Source of the DNA: Verrucomicrobiota bacterium
GTDB taxonomy: Bacteria; Verrucomicrobiota; Verrucomicrobiia; Limisphaerales; J093
Assembly: GCA_027493615.1 (NCBI GenBank)
Contig: JAOSKK010000023.1
Coordinates: forward strand, 434,001-498,000
Direction of reading: 5' to 3'
Length of the DNA: 64,000 nt
Below, in pieces: positions 28,929-38,686 of this stretch. The notes under the pieces were generated by a model. It worked only from the letters and a program-made list of their open reading frames with translations, had not been told where the DNA came from and searched no databases. Both the position numbers and the translations under genes were made by a program. Within the stretch, counting starts at the first letter, position 1; each line of letters starts with the position of its first letter.

Positions 28929-30516
28929 TCGAGTTGGTCGCCCGACGAGACGCGGAGGATCTCCTCGAGGGTGGTGATGCCGGCGGCGGCTTTCTCGAGG
29001 GCGTCCTGGTGCATGCTCATCATGGTGCGTTGGGCGACGGCCCTGAGTTCGGCGTTCGAGCGGCGGTGGAGAATGAGTTCGCGGATCTCGGAGCCGACGG
29101 CGAGCAGTTCGAAGATGCCGATGCGGCCGCGGTAGCCGGTGCCGCGGCATTCCTCGCAACCGCGCCCGGCATAGGCGCGGCCGTGGGGGGCGCGACCACT
29201 GAGGACGGCGAGGCGCTCGACGACGGCGGGGGGAGGATGGACCTCGTGGCGGCAGGTCGGGCAGATGCGGCGGACGAGTCGTTGCGCGAGGACGCCTTCG
29301 AGGGCGGAGGAGATGAGGAAGGCCTCCACGCCCATGTCGAGGAGGCGGGTGACGGCGCCGGTGGCGTCGTTGGTGTGGAGGGTGCTGAAGACCTGATGCC
29401 CGGTGAGCGCCGCACGGATGGCGATTTCGGCGGTCTCGACGTCACGGATTTCGCCGACCATGACGATGTCGGGGTCCTGGCGGAGGATGGAGCGGAGGCC
29501 GTTGGCGAAGGTGAAGTTGCGGCTGGGGCGGACGGGGATCTGGGCGACGCCGGGCAGCTCGTACTCGATGGGGTCTTCGATGGTGATGATCTTCTTCTCG
29601 GGGGTGTAGAGGCCCTGGAGGACGGAGTAGAGGGTGGTGGTCTTGCCGCAGCCGGTGGGGCCAGTGGCGAGGAAGAGGCCGTTGGGCTTTTCGACGAGCT
29701 GGCGAAGGCGGGTGGCGCGGGCGGCGTCGAGGCCCAGCTCGACGGGGTTTGGACCCGGGCGTGCTTCTCGAGGAGGCGGAGGACGAGGCTTTCGCCGTAC
29801 TTGGTGGGCATGGTGCCGACGCGGATGTCGACGCGGGCGCCGCGATGGTGGATCTGGATCTGGCCGTCCTGCGGGAGGAAGCGTTCGGCGATGTTGAGGT
29901 CGGCCATGATCTTGACGCGGGAGACGAGGGCGGCGTGGAGGGCGCGGGGGGGCGGGGGTTTGAGCTGGAGGAGGCCGTCGATGCGGTAGCGGAGTTCGAG
30001 GGATTGTTCGAAGGGGATCAGGTGAATGTCGCTGGCGCGTTCGCGGATGGCGGTGGCGATGATGAGGTTGACGAGGTTGATGACGGTGGGCTCGTTGGCC
30101 ATCACCTCGATGTCGTGGAGGTTGCTCGCCTCGACGGTGGCGCCCTGGGCGGCGTCGAGGTTCTCGATCATCTGCTCGACGGTGACCTGGCAACACTCGT
30201 TGATGCGTTCGACGAGGAGGTCGGCGGGGGCGGGGCGTTCCTGGACTTCGAGGCCGGTGAGGAGGCGGATGTTGTCGATGAGGGTGCTGTCGCCGGGGGT
30301 GGCGGTGGCGAGTTCGAGGACGTGGTCGTGGACGTGCAGCGGCAGGACGCGGTGCTGGCGGACGAAATCGGGGGAGCAGCCTGAGGGCCTCGGGGCGGGT
30401 CGAAGGTCATCGCGGGCCGCGCGCGGCGCCGGGGGTTCGGGAGGGTCGGCGAGCGGCGGGATCTCGAGGATCACCGCAGGGGCGGCGGGATCAGGTTCAG
30501 TCGGGTTGTGACTCAA
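28925..30516 (-). CDS. gspE: Type II secretion ATPase GspE
   Basis: Cytoplasmic hexameric ATPase. Visible: N2-like segment ([20 protein letters not shown]), Asp box ([20 protein letters not shown]), Walker [29 protein letters not shown], Walker [13 protein letters not shown], His box [20 protein letters not shown] and a zinc tetracysteine motif (ICPTCRHEV and [12 protein letters not shown]). One break near 29755 is bridged. The start is uncertain: the frame is open to 30666, and a TTG at 30516 gives a plausible length. It leads a chain in which most junctions overlap or are under 10 bp, so it is the start of, or early in, one operon ending at gspD. Confidence 0.9.
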
Positions 30517-30688
30517 GGATGAGTTGGACAGGAACGGTGGAAAACGTTCCGGGAGAAGTTGTCGGAGCCGTCGGATGCCGGGCGGCAAGAGGCCCGCGCG
30601 CGGGGGAGCGGAGCGGGCGGGAGTTGCCCGGCCTGGCTCGTCACTGACGTTCGTGGAACGGGGCAAGATACGCGGCCGCGGCCGCGGG

Positions 30689-31128
30689 TCAAATGGCGGG
30701 GTCGGTCGGATTGGGCGCGGTGAGGCGGAGGAGGGCGCGGCGGATCTGCTGGATCAACTCCGTGGTCGCGGGACTGACCGGGCGGCCGGCCTGAGGGGTG
30801 GAGGCGGTTGGGAGGGGTCGCCGAGAACGGAAGCGATGAGCCAGTGGTCGGCGAGGTATTCGCGGGTTTCGGCGGGATGGGCGAGGCTGAAGAGGCCGGA
30901 GTAAAACCACGGTTTGGGGTCGGCGAGGGGGCCCGATTCGCGGACCAGGTGGTAGGCATTGCGGCAGGAGTGTTCGAGGCGCGGAGGATCGGTGCGGGCG
31001 AGGTGATCGAGGTAAGCCTCCGCGGTTTGTCCGAGGCCGCCGTGGACGATCCAGCGGCGGTTGGCGCGGCGGACCCAAGCGACATAATCCGGGGAAGGGA
31101 CGGCAGAGGGAGGGCTCGAGTGGGACAT
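30689..31128 (-). CDS. Hypothetical protein upstream of gspE, frame-broken
   Basis: About 146 residues, soluble. It starts MSHSSPPSAVPSPDYVAWVR and contains WIVHGGLGQTAEAYLDHLA, CRNAYHLVRESGPLADPKPW and FYSGLFSLAHPAETREYLAD, then after a break near 30790 ends LIQQIRRALLRLTAPN. It has no signal peptide, membrane segment or motif I recognise. It is the first gene on the minus strand before gspE, with about 170 bp to the proposed gspE start, so it may belong to the secretion operon. The function is unknown. Confidence 0.6.
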
Positions 31129-31234
31129 GGATCGGGGGTGGGCGCTTTGGCTCAGGGGGTTGCCGGAACTCAGGGCCAGACCCGGACGCGGTACCAGCGC
31201 GGGTCAGCACCGGCAGGCGGCGGTGGCACGGTGA

Positions 31235-34143
31235 TTACTGTTTCCCGGCGTGTGCCGGGGAAGGGTTGAGGTCGGGAGGCACGGCCTGGAAAGGGCCGGC
31301 GAGGGTGGTGGCGGACTCGAGGCGGTAGCGCCGGCCGGGGATCGAGGCCCAGCGGATTTCGAGGTGCCCGTTGGCCAGGCGGCGGGCGCCGACGCGGAGG
31401 TTGGAGCGGCGATCGTTGGGGTGAGTGCCGGCAATGAACTCGGCGGTGTTGTTCAGGCCGTCGTCGTCGGGGTCGCCGTCAGGACCGTCGTCGCCGACGG
31501 GATCGAGGGGATCGAGGCCGTGGGCGACTTCCCAGCCATCGGGCAGCCCGTCGCGGTCGGTGTCGGGATGGTCGGGGTCGGTGCCGCGAGCGAGTTCGTC
31601 GGCGAGCAGGAGGCCGTCGCCGTCGGCGTCCAGATCGGGGCCGAGCTGGAGGGGAAGCCTTCGAGGATGACGGCGCCCTGGCCGGAGCCTTCGAGATGGA
31701 GGCCGAAGAAGCTGCGGTCGAGGGCGCGGTGGGTATGGGCTGGGTCGGTTGAGAAGGCACCTCCACCGACCACGGCGCCGAGGCGGAAGGTTTCGCCACC
31801 CGAGAGACCGAGGGCCCGGAGCGGGAGGGCGACCTGGATGAAGTCGGCATTCTGCTCACCGGGGACGGGTTCGGTCTGGGGGAGCGGTTAAACTGGTCGA
31901 GGCGAACACCAGGGATGTCGCTGAAGTGGGCGTCCAGGGCAAACACGCCCTGGCCGATATCGAGGTTCAGGTTGGTGGTGACGGTCGGAGGACCGAGGGG
32001 GTAGAGGCGATGTTGGTCCGGGGGAAGCTGCGGAACTGGCCGTCGGCGAATTCATCGCCGAGCAGGCAGGCGAGAGCGGGACGGAAGTTGCGGAAGCTGA
32101 GGTTCTCGAGGAAGTCGAGGCCATCGGCACCCTGGTCGTGGGGGTCCACAAGACCGTTGCCAAGGCCGGCGAGGGTGGTGACGCCGGGCAGGGCCGGACA
32201 CTCGACGAACAGGAAGACGTTGGCGTCGGAGGGGATCATGACGCCCTCTAGGCCGAGGTAGAGGTGGGTGTGGTCACGGTTGACCCAGACGCGGCCGAGG
32301 CTGGAGAACTCGCCGGGGGCGGTGGGCAGGGGATCGCCGGCGAAGTCGAACCGCTGGCCGAAGCGGTTGCCGTCGCCGTCGTCCGGGGCGTCCGGGGCGA
32401 AGGCCGGGGTGTGCCAGGTGGTGGTGGGGAGGAAGGGGGGCGGGGCGGGCGGTTCGCGTTGGAGGAAGCATTCGTCGAACACGGCGCCGAACTCGTCGAT
32501 GGCCCGGAGGTGGAGGGTCGAACCCTGGATCGACACGTGGGTGGCGTGCCAGCGGCGGTAGAATTGGGCGCTGAAGGGATGGAGGGCGGTCTTGGGATAG
32601 AGGGTACCGCCCCCGCCGGCGCTGACGACGCAGAAGACGCCGTCGACGGGATGGAAGCGTTCGTAGGCGTGGTCGTGGGCGGAGAAGATGACCTGGACAC
32701 CGTGGTGGCGGGCGATGGGTAGCAGCACGTCGGCGAGTTCCCGGGAATCGGGGATCTGGTTGTAGTTATAGTCGTCGCTGGCGTGCGGCCCGGAGCTGAA
32801 CAGGGGGAGGTGCAGGAACAGGATTTTCCAGGGCTGGGTGGTGGCCGCGAGGTCGGCCTCGAGCCAGCGGACCTGGGCGGAGTCCGCGAGCAGTTCGTGC
32901 CCGAGGTAGTACATCGGGACATGGAGACCGACAAAATGAGCATCGCCCTGGTCGAAGGCGTAGTAGTGGCCCGGGCCGGTGCGTTCGCGGACGTGGTCGG
33001 CGGCGGCGACGGAGTTGGTCGGGGGAACGAAGGCTTCGAAGAAGGTTGGGGAGGCGCCGTAGAACACGTCGTGGTTGCCCGCGACGGCGAAGAACGGGGT
33101 GTGGGTCATCTGGCGGCGGTAAACGCTGAAGAAGCGGGCATCGGCCAGCGGGTCCTGGAAGGTGGGATAGACCGTGTCTCCCGGGACCAGCACGAGGTCT
33201 GGCGCCTGGGCCTGCAACACGTCGGCGACGTTGTATTGAGGAAGCCGACCGGAGCCCATGTCGGCGGCGATCATGAAACTCAGCGGGCCGGCCGTCTTGA
33301 AGGTGCGGAATTGAAGCAGGGGGGAGAGGGCCTCCCGAACACCATCGGAACTGCGGACGCGGTAGAAATAGCGTGTGTCAGGCCGGAGGCCAGCCAGCGT
33401 GGCCACGTGTTGGTGGACCGGGGTGATGTTGTGCACGGTCTCACCCAGCGCCGAGGTTTCGCCGAATTCGACCAGCGTGTCGGTGGCTGTGGGGGTGCGC
33501 CAGACGATGGTCTGCGACGTGGGGGCGGTACGCTGGACGAAAGGTCCGCGGGTGAAGTTGGCCAGGAGTTCCGGGACGATGCCGGAACCGTACAGGCCGG
33601 GGGAAGGGTGCCACTGAAGGGCGAGCACGTTCTCGCCGGCGGTGAGCAGGGGAAGCGCGGCCGAGACATCGAGTTCCTCAGCCAACCCTTTCGTGCGGGG
33701 GAGCGGGACGGCGTCGAGCGGCACCGGCAGGTCAGGGGGACTTCGAACTGACGGCGGGCAATCTCGGAGCCGTTGAGGTACGCGACGAACCCGCCGCTCC
33801 AGTCCACCCGGAGGACCAGCCAGGCGATCGCGGTCGGGTCCGCCACCGTGAAGCGGCGACGGAAACCCACGGCGCCCGTCAGCGGCCACGCGCTGAGGGT
33901 CGTGGCCTCGGCGCCGCTGGCATCGCCGGCGAACCCGGACGGTCCTTCGGCCCAATGGGTGTCGTTGTACCCGCGGGTGGGCCATTCGGCGGGGAGGGAA
34001 CCGGCGGCGGTCACGGCGGGGGCCCAGCGCCACCGGGCAGCCACGCGCACCAAGCCGACGTCGTCCACGGCGTCCGGTTCGAGGGCGGACGCCGCGGCAC
34101 TGGCGAGGGCGAACCCGAGGAGGCATGACGGCCAGCGTGACAC
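31235..34143 (-). CDS. Secreted metallophosphoesterase (purple acid phosphatase-like) with calcium-type repeats, frame-broken
   Basis: The signal peptide is [21 protein letters not shown] ligand-binding-like beta domain follows ([20 protein letters not shown]), then an Fn3 domain ([20 protein letters not shown]), then a calcineurin-type phosphoesterase with metal ligands in [42 protein letters not shown] and [18 protein letters not shown]. The C-terminus has thrombospondin-3-like Asp repeats ([50 protein letters not shown]) and a final beta domain ending SPAHAGKQ. Breaks near 33745, 32010, 31890 and 31650 are bridged. The architecture fits an extracellular phosphatase or diesterase; the substrate is unknown. 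It is a plausible client of the neighbouring type II system. Confidence 0.82.
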
Positions 34144-34264
34144 CGACGAGACCCTACAGGTCCGGCGGCCAGCAGGTCAAAGATGACGGTGGAATGGCGG
34201 TTGGCGTGCGGCGTCTTCCAGCGGCGCTTTGCGTTGTCCCCCATCCCACCCGTCCCCCCGGCCG

Positions 34265-34310
34265 TGACGCAAAGCGGCGGTGAACCGCGCGCACTCCAAA
34301 CGCTTCGCGA
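34265..34310. repeat. Family III palindrome between phosphatase and OPT genes
   Basis: GCAAAGCGGCGGTGAACCGC followed by GCACTCCAAACGCTTCGCGA. This matches the motif in the 150-bp array and at 12276. It is the only notable element in this ~200-bp gap. Confidence 0.7.
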
Positions 34311-34343
34311 TCCCCGCACGTCCGACCCGCGGAACCGCGGGCT

Positions 34344-36257
34344 TCAGGGAGGCGAAGCGATGGCGAGTTCGAGCACCATCACCGCCAAGCCCATAAGGGC
34401 GCCGCCGGCGATCAGGCCGCCACACACGGTCTCGTGGTTGGAAGCAACCACAGGTTCGCCCGTTCCCGCCCGACGCCTCGCCCAGCGTCCGGCGAGCCAC
34501 ACGAGGAGGAGCCCAGGAACATGCTGAAGCAGGTGTGGAACGGAATGACGGCGGCAAGGCCGACCGCGACCCCGGACAGCCAGAACCGGCCGCGGGTGAG
34601 CAGGCGGGCGGTCTCGAGGGCGAGGCCTATCAGCGCCCCGATCAGGGCCGCCCAACGCGTGGAGGGGTTCAGGTTGGCCAGGCCCTGGGTGAGCAGTTCG
34701 GCGAAGGCGTGCCAGATCCGGGCGGCCGGCAGCGGGTGTTGCTCGAACATGGCCGTGGGCTCGGCATGGAGCAGGACCAGGTAGAAGACCGGCACCGCCA
34801 CGAACGCGCCGGCGAAGATGCCCAGGACGTGCCCGAGGGCCTGCTGCCGGGGTTTGGCGCCGAGCATGTAGCCGGGCTTGATGTCGCTCAGCAGATTCGA
34901 GGCGTTGGCGGCGACCTCGGCCGTGATGCCGGCGGTCATCAGGTTGGTCTTGATGTTGCCGGGGTCGAGCACACCGTAGCCGAGCTGCGTAAGCTTGCCC
35001 ATGGCGCCGGTGGGGATGATCGAGGTGAGCGCGGTGGCGTTCACGGCGATGAGGGCGAAGGCAAAGACCAGCGGGATGGCGACGATGCCGAGCCAGATCT
35101 TCACGCCGAAGAACAGGTGGGCCAGCAGCACCACGACGCCTCCGACGAGCGGGATGCCGAGGGCGAACACGCGCATGGGCAGTTCGATGGACCGCAACGG
35201 GTCGTCGGTCGGCGCAGCCTGCACGGGGTCGGAACCAGCCGCGGAACGAGCTGGTGATGACCCCTGGTCGGGCGAAAAAGGCCGTCAGGGACGAAGCAGT
35301 CATGAGCGCCACACCGCCCCAGAGCGCCCAGCGAGCGATGACGCCGAAGCCGTAGCGGAGGGTGCCGTCGGGGCCGGTTTGCCCGATGATTTCGCCGGCG
35401 TGGATGGCCCAGGGCACGACGAGGAGATAGTTGACGACCGCACCGACGAGGAGGGCGACGCCGATGCGGATGCCCATGAGGCCGCCAGTGGCCATGAGCA
35501 CGAAGTCGGAGTCCCAGCGCACGGTGAGTTCGCGGAGGTCGATGCCCTGGATCCGGAGGGTGGTAAGGCGGTAGAGCCAGGCGTCGAGGTACTCGGGGAT
35601 GGCGAGGAACCCGAGCTTGAATTTGGCGAGGAGGGCGGGGCTCTGAGCGAGCTTGAGCACGGCGGCGGAGGCCCCGGCGGCGAGGAGCAGGCGGGCCTGG
35701 GCGAGGCCGGCACCGGGATCGCGGTTGTGGAGGGCGTCCATGACGACCCCGGCGGCGCGCCCCTCGGGGAACGGGAGTTGTTCGTCGTTGATGAAGCGGC
35801 GTTTGAGGGGGAACGCCACGAGCACACCGAGGAGGGCGATGGCGATCATCCAGAGCATCGTGTGGAGGATCGGGATGGCGACCTGGGTGACGAGCATGTA
35901 GGCGGCGAGGCTCGAGAGGAGCGGCTGGGTCATGTAGCCGGCCGCCGTCGCCGTGGACTGCATGGCGACGTTCTCGAGGAGGGTGAACTCGCGGCCGAGC
36001 CCGAGCCGGGCGAGGCCTTTGTAGAAGGCGAAGGCGAGGATGACGGACGTGATGCCGACACCGACGGCCCAGGGGACTTTGGTGCCGAGGTAGAGGTTGG
36101 TGAGGGAAAGCACTCCGCCGAGCAGCATGCCGGTGAGGGCGGAGCGGAGGGTGAGTTGGGGCTCGTTCCCCCGCCAGACGTGGGCGAGCCACCAGCGGTC
36201 CTTCTCCGCCAAGGTCCAGGTGCGGATCTGGTCAGGATCAAGCTGCGGCAGGGCCAT
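34344..36257 (-). CDS. OPT family oligopeptide/metallophore transporter, frame-broken
   Basis: About 640 residues with some 14 hydrophobic segments. The N-terminal pattern LTLRSALTGMLLGGVLSLTN and LYLGTKVPWAVGVGI is the OPT signature region. Further markers are QLPFPEGRAAGVVMDALH, DSDFVLMATGGLMGIRIG, PTGAMGKLTQLGYGV, NASNLLSDIKPGYMLGAKPR and ALLIGAL-type C-terminal helices. Breaks near 35225 and 34510 are bridged; the last part ends VVASNHETVCGGLIAGGALM. OPT proteins of this bacterial type import oligopeptides or metal chelates driven by protons. It is divergent from the polyprenyl synthetase gene across a 142-bp promoter region. Confidence 0.87.
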   Translation of the reverse strand: MALPQLDPDQIRTWTLAEKDRWWLAHVWRGNEPQLTLRSALTGMLLGGVLSLTNLYLGTKVPWAVGVGITSVILAFAFYKGLARLGLGREFTLLENVAMQSTATAAGYMTQPLLSSLAAYMLVTQVAIPILHTMLWMIAIALLGVLVAFPLKRRFINDEQLPFPEGRAAGVVMDALHNRDPGAGLAQARLLLAAGASAAVLKLAQSPALLAKFKLGFLAIPEYLDAWLYRLTTLRIQGIDLRELTVRWDSDFVLMATGGLMGIRIGVALLVGAVVNYLLVVPWAIHAGEIIGQTGPDGTLRYGFGVIARWALWGGVALMTASSLTAFFARPGVITSSFRGWFRPRAGCADRRPVAVHRTAHARVRPRHPARRRRRGAAGPPVLRREDLARHRRHPAGLCLRPHRRERHRAHLDHPHRRHGQAYAARLRCARPRQHQDQPDDRRHHGRGRRQRLESAERHQARLHARRQTPAAGPRARPGHLRRRVRGGAGLLPGPAPCRAHGHVRATPAAGRPDLARLRRTAHPGPGQPEPLHALGGPDRGADRPRPRDRPPAHPRPVLAVRGRGRPCRRHSVPHLLQHVPGLLLVWLAGRWARRRAGTGEPVVASNHETVCGGLIAGGALMGLAVMVLELAIASPP

Positions 36258-36363
36258 TCTGGGTGCTCACGGTTGCGATGAGGAATGTGGACGTTTCCGG
36301 GGCGGGGCTCAAGCGCAAAGACATCCGCGCCGCAGCGCCGCAGCGGCGCAGTGGCATAACGGT

Positions 36364-36392
36364 TTGACTTGGTTTTTGGGGAAACCTAGATT
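36364..36392 (+). promoter_or_regulatory. Sigma-70-like promoter with very short or no leader
   Basis: TTGACT (36364-36369), a 17-bp spacer, then TAGATT (36387-36392). Transcription would begin near 36399, at or one base before the ATG of the polyprenyl synthetase at 36400, so the message is predicted to be leaderless. Both boxes stand out in this GC-rich background. Confidence 0.6.
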
Positions 36393-36399
36393 CGTCGCA

Positions 36400-37458
36400 A
36401 TGCTGGCGACTCACTCAACCGCGGCCGCCGACCCCAACTCTGCCGTATCGATTCCGGAGCTTCCGCTGTCCTGGCGGGGAGATCGTCGCTCCGGTGCAGC
36501 CCTTTTTGTGGGCTGTGGCGGAACGGTTGTCGGCGCAGGTGGATGCGTTTGAGCCGGAGATCGTGCCGCATGCGCGGTACGCGGTAAGCAGCCAGGGGAA
36601 GCAACTGCGACCGGCGCTGGTGGGGTTGAGCGGCGAGGCGGTGGGGGTTTTGAACGACGATCATGTTACGGTGGCGACCATCATCGAGATGGTGCACTTG
36701 GCGACGCTGGTGCATGACGATGTCGCCGATGCCGCCGAGATGCGGCGGCGCCGACCCACACTGGCGGTGCAATGCGGCACGGCAACGTCGGTGCTGCTGG
36801 GGACTGTCTGTTTGCCCACGCGTTGACGCTGGCCGCCAGCTTTCCCACGCCGGACATCTGCCGGGCGGTGGCGCTGGCCACGCGGACTGTCTGCACCGGG
36901 GAGATCATCCAGACCGAGCGCCCGGCGGACTTCGACCTCAGCCGGGAGCATTATTTCCGGGTGCTGCAGATGAAGACCGCCGAACTGTTTGCGCTGTCCT
37001 GCGAGCTCGGGGCCCGGCTGAGCGGGGCGGGGCGGGACGAGCAGCAGGCCCTGCGGGCCTACGGCGTGGCGCTGGGAACGGCCTACCAGGTGCACGATGA
37101 CTGTGTGGATTTGTTCGGCGACGAACTGCGGGCGGGCAAATCGCTCGGGACGGACCTGGTGGCCGGGAAGCTGACCTTGCCGCTGCTGGTGGGACTCGAG
37201 CGGACCAGCGGTGCCGAACGTCGGAGCCTCGAGACCCTGCTGCGGGAATGGCGGCCGGACCAACTGGAAGCCCTGCGCAGCCGGCTGCACCGGACGGGGG
37301 CCCTGGCGGAGTCGGCGCGGGTGATCGGGGAGTTCTGCCAGACCGCTCAGGCAAGCTTGGACGACCTGCCGCCGTCGGCGGGCCGGCGGGCGCTGGCATG
37401 GGCGGCGGATTATCTGGCAAGGCAGACCGAGGCACTGGCGGCCAGCGCCGGAGGGTGA
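36400..37458 (+). CDS. Polyprenyl (all-trans) diphosphate synthase, frame-broken
   Basis: Condenses isopentenyl units to the long isoprenoid chain of quinones or undecaprenol-like lipids. Motifs: EIVAPVQPFLWAVAERL, GKQLRPALVGLSGEA, first Asp-rich motif HLATLVHDDVADAAEMRRRR, lysine region PTLAVQCGT with VLLGDCLFAHALTLA, and the second Asp-rich motif AYQVHDDCVDLFGDE with AGKSLGTDLVAGKLTLPLL. The second motif reads DDCVD where many family members have DDxxD with Ile or Leu. Removing one G from G4 36476-36479 and adding one to G4 36799-36802 joins the three segments. Chain length cannot be told from sequence. It is followed after 9 bp by the sigma factor. Confidence 0.87.
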
Positions 37459-37467
37459 TCCTCCGCT

Positions 37468-38064
37468 ATGGCGGCCTCTGACAGCGGGACCGATTCCGGC
37501 GAGGAACGCGCCCTGGTAGCCCGGGCGCAGGAGGGTGACTTGGAAGCGTACGACACGCTCGTGCGACGTTACCAGGAGCGGCTTTACGCGACCCTCTATC
37601 ACATGACCTCGAACCACGAGGACGCAGCGGACCTCACCCAGGAGACGTTCGTGAAGGCGTTCCGGGCCTTGCGCACCTTCAAGGGGGACGCCGGCTTCTT
37701 CACGTGGCTCTACCGGATCGCCGTCAACAAGACCATCAACTTCCTCAAACAGCGCCGGCACCGGGGGCAGGTGAGCCTCAACGACCTGGACTTCAACGCA
37801 GAGAACGACCCGGATCTGGTGGCGCTGATCTCGGATCGCACGCCGCGCCGGGAGGTCAGCCTGCGCGAGCTCCAGGAGAGATTGAACATGGCCCTGCAGC
37901 GGCTGTCTGAAGAGCACAGAATGGTCGTCACACTGCATGACATCCAGGGCCTCAAGCACGAGGAGATCGCCGCGATGATGCACTGCAATGTGGGCACCGT
38001 GAGGTCGCGTCTTTTCTACGCCCGCCAGCAGTTGCAGGCGTATCTGAGCGATTGGCTGAAGTGA
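37468..38064 (+). CDS. RNA polymerase ECF sigma factor (RpoE-like)
   Basis: 198 residues, intact. Region 2: FDTLVRRY-like YDTLVRRYQERLYATLYHMT, the core-binding DAADLTQETFVKAFRAL and FFTWLYRIAVNKTINFLKQR. Region 4: ALQRLSEEHRMVVTLHDIQG and the helix-turn-helix HEEIAAMMHCNVGTVRSRLF. The linker is long, with SLNDLDFNAENDPDLVALIS. ECF factors direct transcription for envelope or stress responses and usually have a cognate anti-sigma protein; the next gene, separated by a single base (TGATATG), is the candidate. It may be co-transcribed with the polyprenyl synthetase. Confidence 0.93.
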   Translation: MAASDSGTDSGEERALVARAQEGDLEAYDTLVRRYQERLYATLYHMTSNHEDAADLTQETFVKAFRALRTFKGDAGFFTWLYRIAVNKTINFLKQRRHRGQVSLNDLDFNAENDPDLVALISDRTPRREVSLRELQERLNMALQRLSEEHRMVVTLHDIQGLKHEEIAAMMHCNVGTVRSRLFYARQQLQAYLSDWLK

Positions 38065-38065
38065 T

Positions 38066-38638
38066 ATGGGACCGGAGCAGGACAAATTCGAGGCGTTGCG
38101 GCGGCTACTCGCGCTCAAACGGCACGAGGTTCCGCCGCCGGGTTTTTTTCACGACCTTCCCGAGCGGGTGCGCGCCGGGATTCGGGCCGACGTGGCGGAG
38201 CGGGCGCGGCCGTGGTGGCAAAGGTTGGCGGCGCGTCCCGGCTGGCGTCCGGCGCTGGCCGGAGCGTGTGCCCTGGGAGGCGTGGTGGGCGTGGCGTGGA
38301 AGGCGGGGCTGGACCCGGGCGCTCGCCCGGCCCTGCCAGCGCGGCTGGCCGAGGCGACCGCGATGGTCTCGGGAACTCCGGCGGCGACGGCCCCGCCGGC
38401 CTTGGGGTTTGGGCTGCGGTTGGGCGAGGGGACTCCGGAGCGGGCCGACAGCGTGAATCCGCATCTCAGTTCGGCGCCCCCGCCGTGGCTTTTCCGTCCG
38501 GGCCTGCGTGCCCCGGCCCGGGCGACACACGAAGTGCCCTACTCAGCCCCACCGGGCTTTCGCTGGGGACCCGGAGTCGTCGAACGATTCCACTACCTCC
38601 CGGTCGAGTTCGAGACCAACGCCCCGGCGATGCCGTAA
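38066..38638 (+). CDS. Small membrane protein after ECF sigma factor, probable anti-sigma-like
   Basis: 190 residues. The cytoplasmic part is KFEALRRLLALKRHEVPPPG and FFHDLPERVRAGIRADVAER, followed by one membrane segment (PALAGACALGGVVGVAWKA) and a Pro/Ala-rich extracytoplasmic part ending VVERFHYLPVEFETNAP. I see no classical zinc HxxxCxxC motif. Coupling to the sigma gene and the single-span topology suggest a regulator of that sigma factor; this is inference. The frame is intact. Confidence 0.75.
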   Translation: MGPEQDKFEALRRLLALKRHEVPPPGFFHDLPERVRAGIRADVAERARPWWQRLAARPGWRPALAGACALGGVVGVAWKAGLDPGARPALPARLAEATAMVSGTPAATAPPALGFGLRLGEGTPERADSVNPHLSSAPPPWLFRPGLRAPARATHEVPYSAPPGFRWGPGVVERFHYLPVEFETNAPAMP

Positions 38639-38641
38639 CCA

Positions 38642-38686
38642 TTTTTTTCGCTCCGGCGTTCAATCCCGACGCCGGAGCGAAAAAAA
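38642..38686. other. Perfect 17-bp inverted repeat between convergent genes (reversed-polarity hairpin)
   Basis: TTTTTTTCGCTCCGGCG, an 11-base loop, then its exact complement CGCCGGAGCGAAAAAAA. It lies 4 bp after the stop of the anti-sigma-like gene and directly abuts the stop of the CvpA gene. The T tract precedes and the A tract follows the GC stem on both strands, the opposite of an intrinsic terminator, so both tracts would pair within the stem. Confidence 0.85.

Noticed and set aside
38642..38686. Standard bidirectional intrinsic terminator
   Set aside because: The T tract is upstream and the A tract downstream of the GC stem on both strands, so no free U-tract follows the hairpin.
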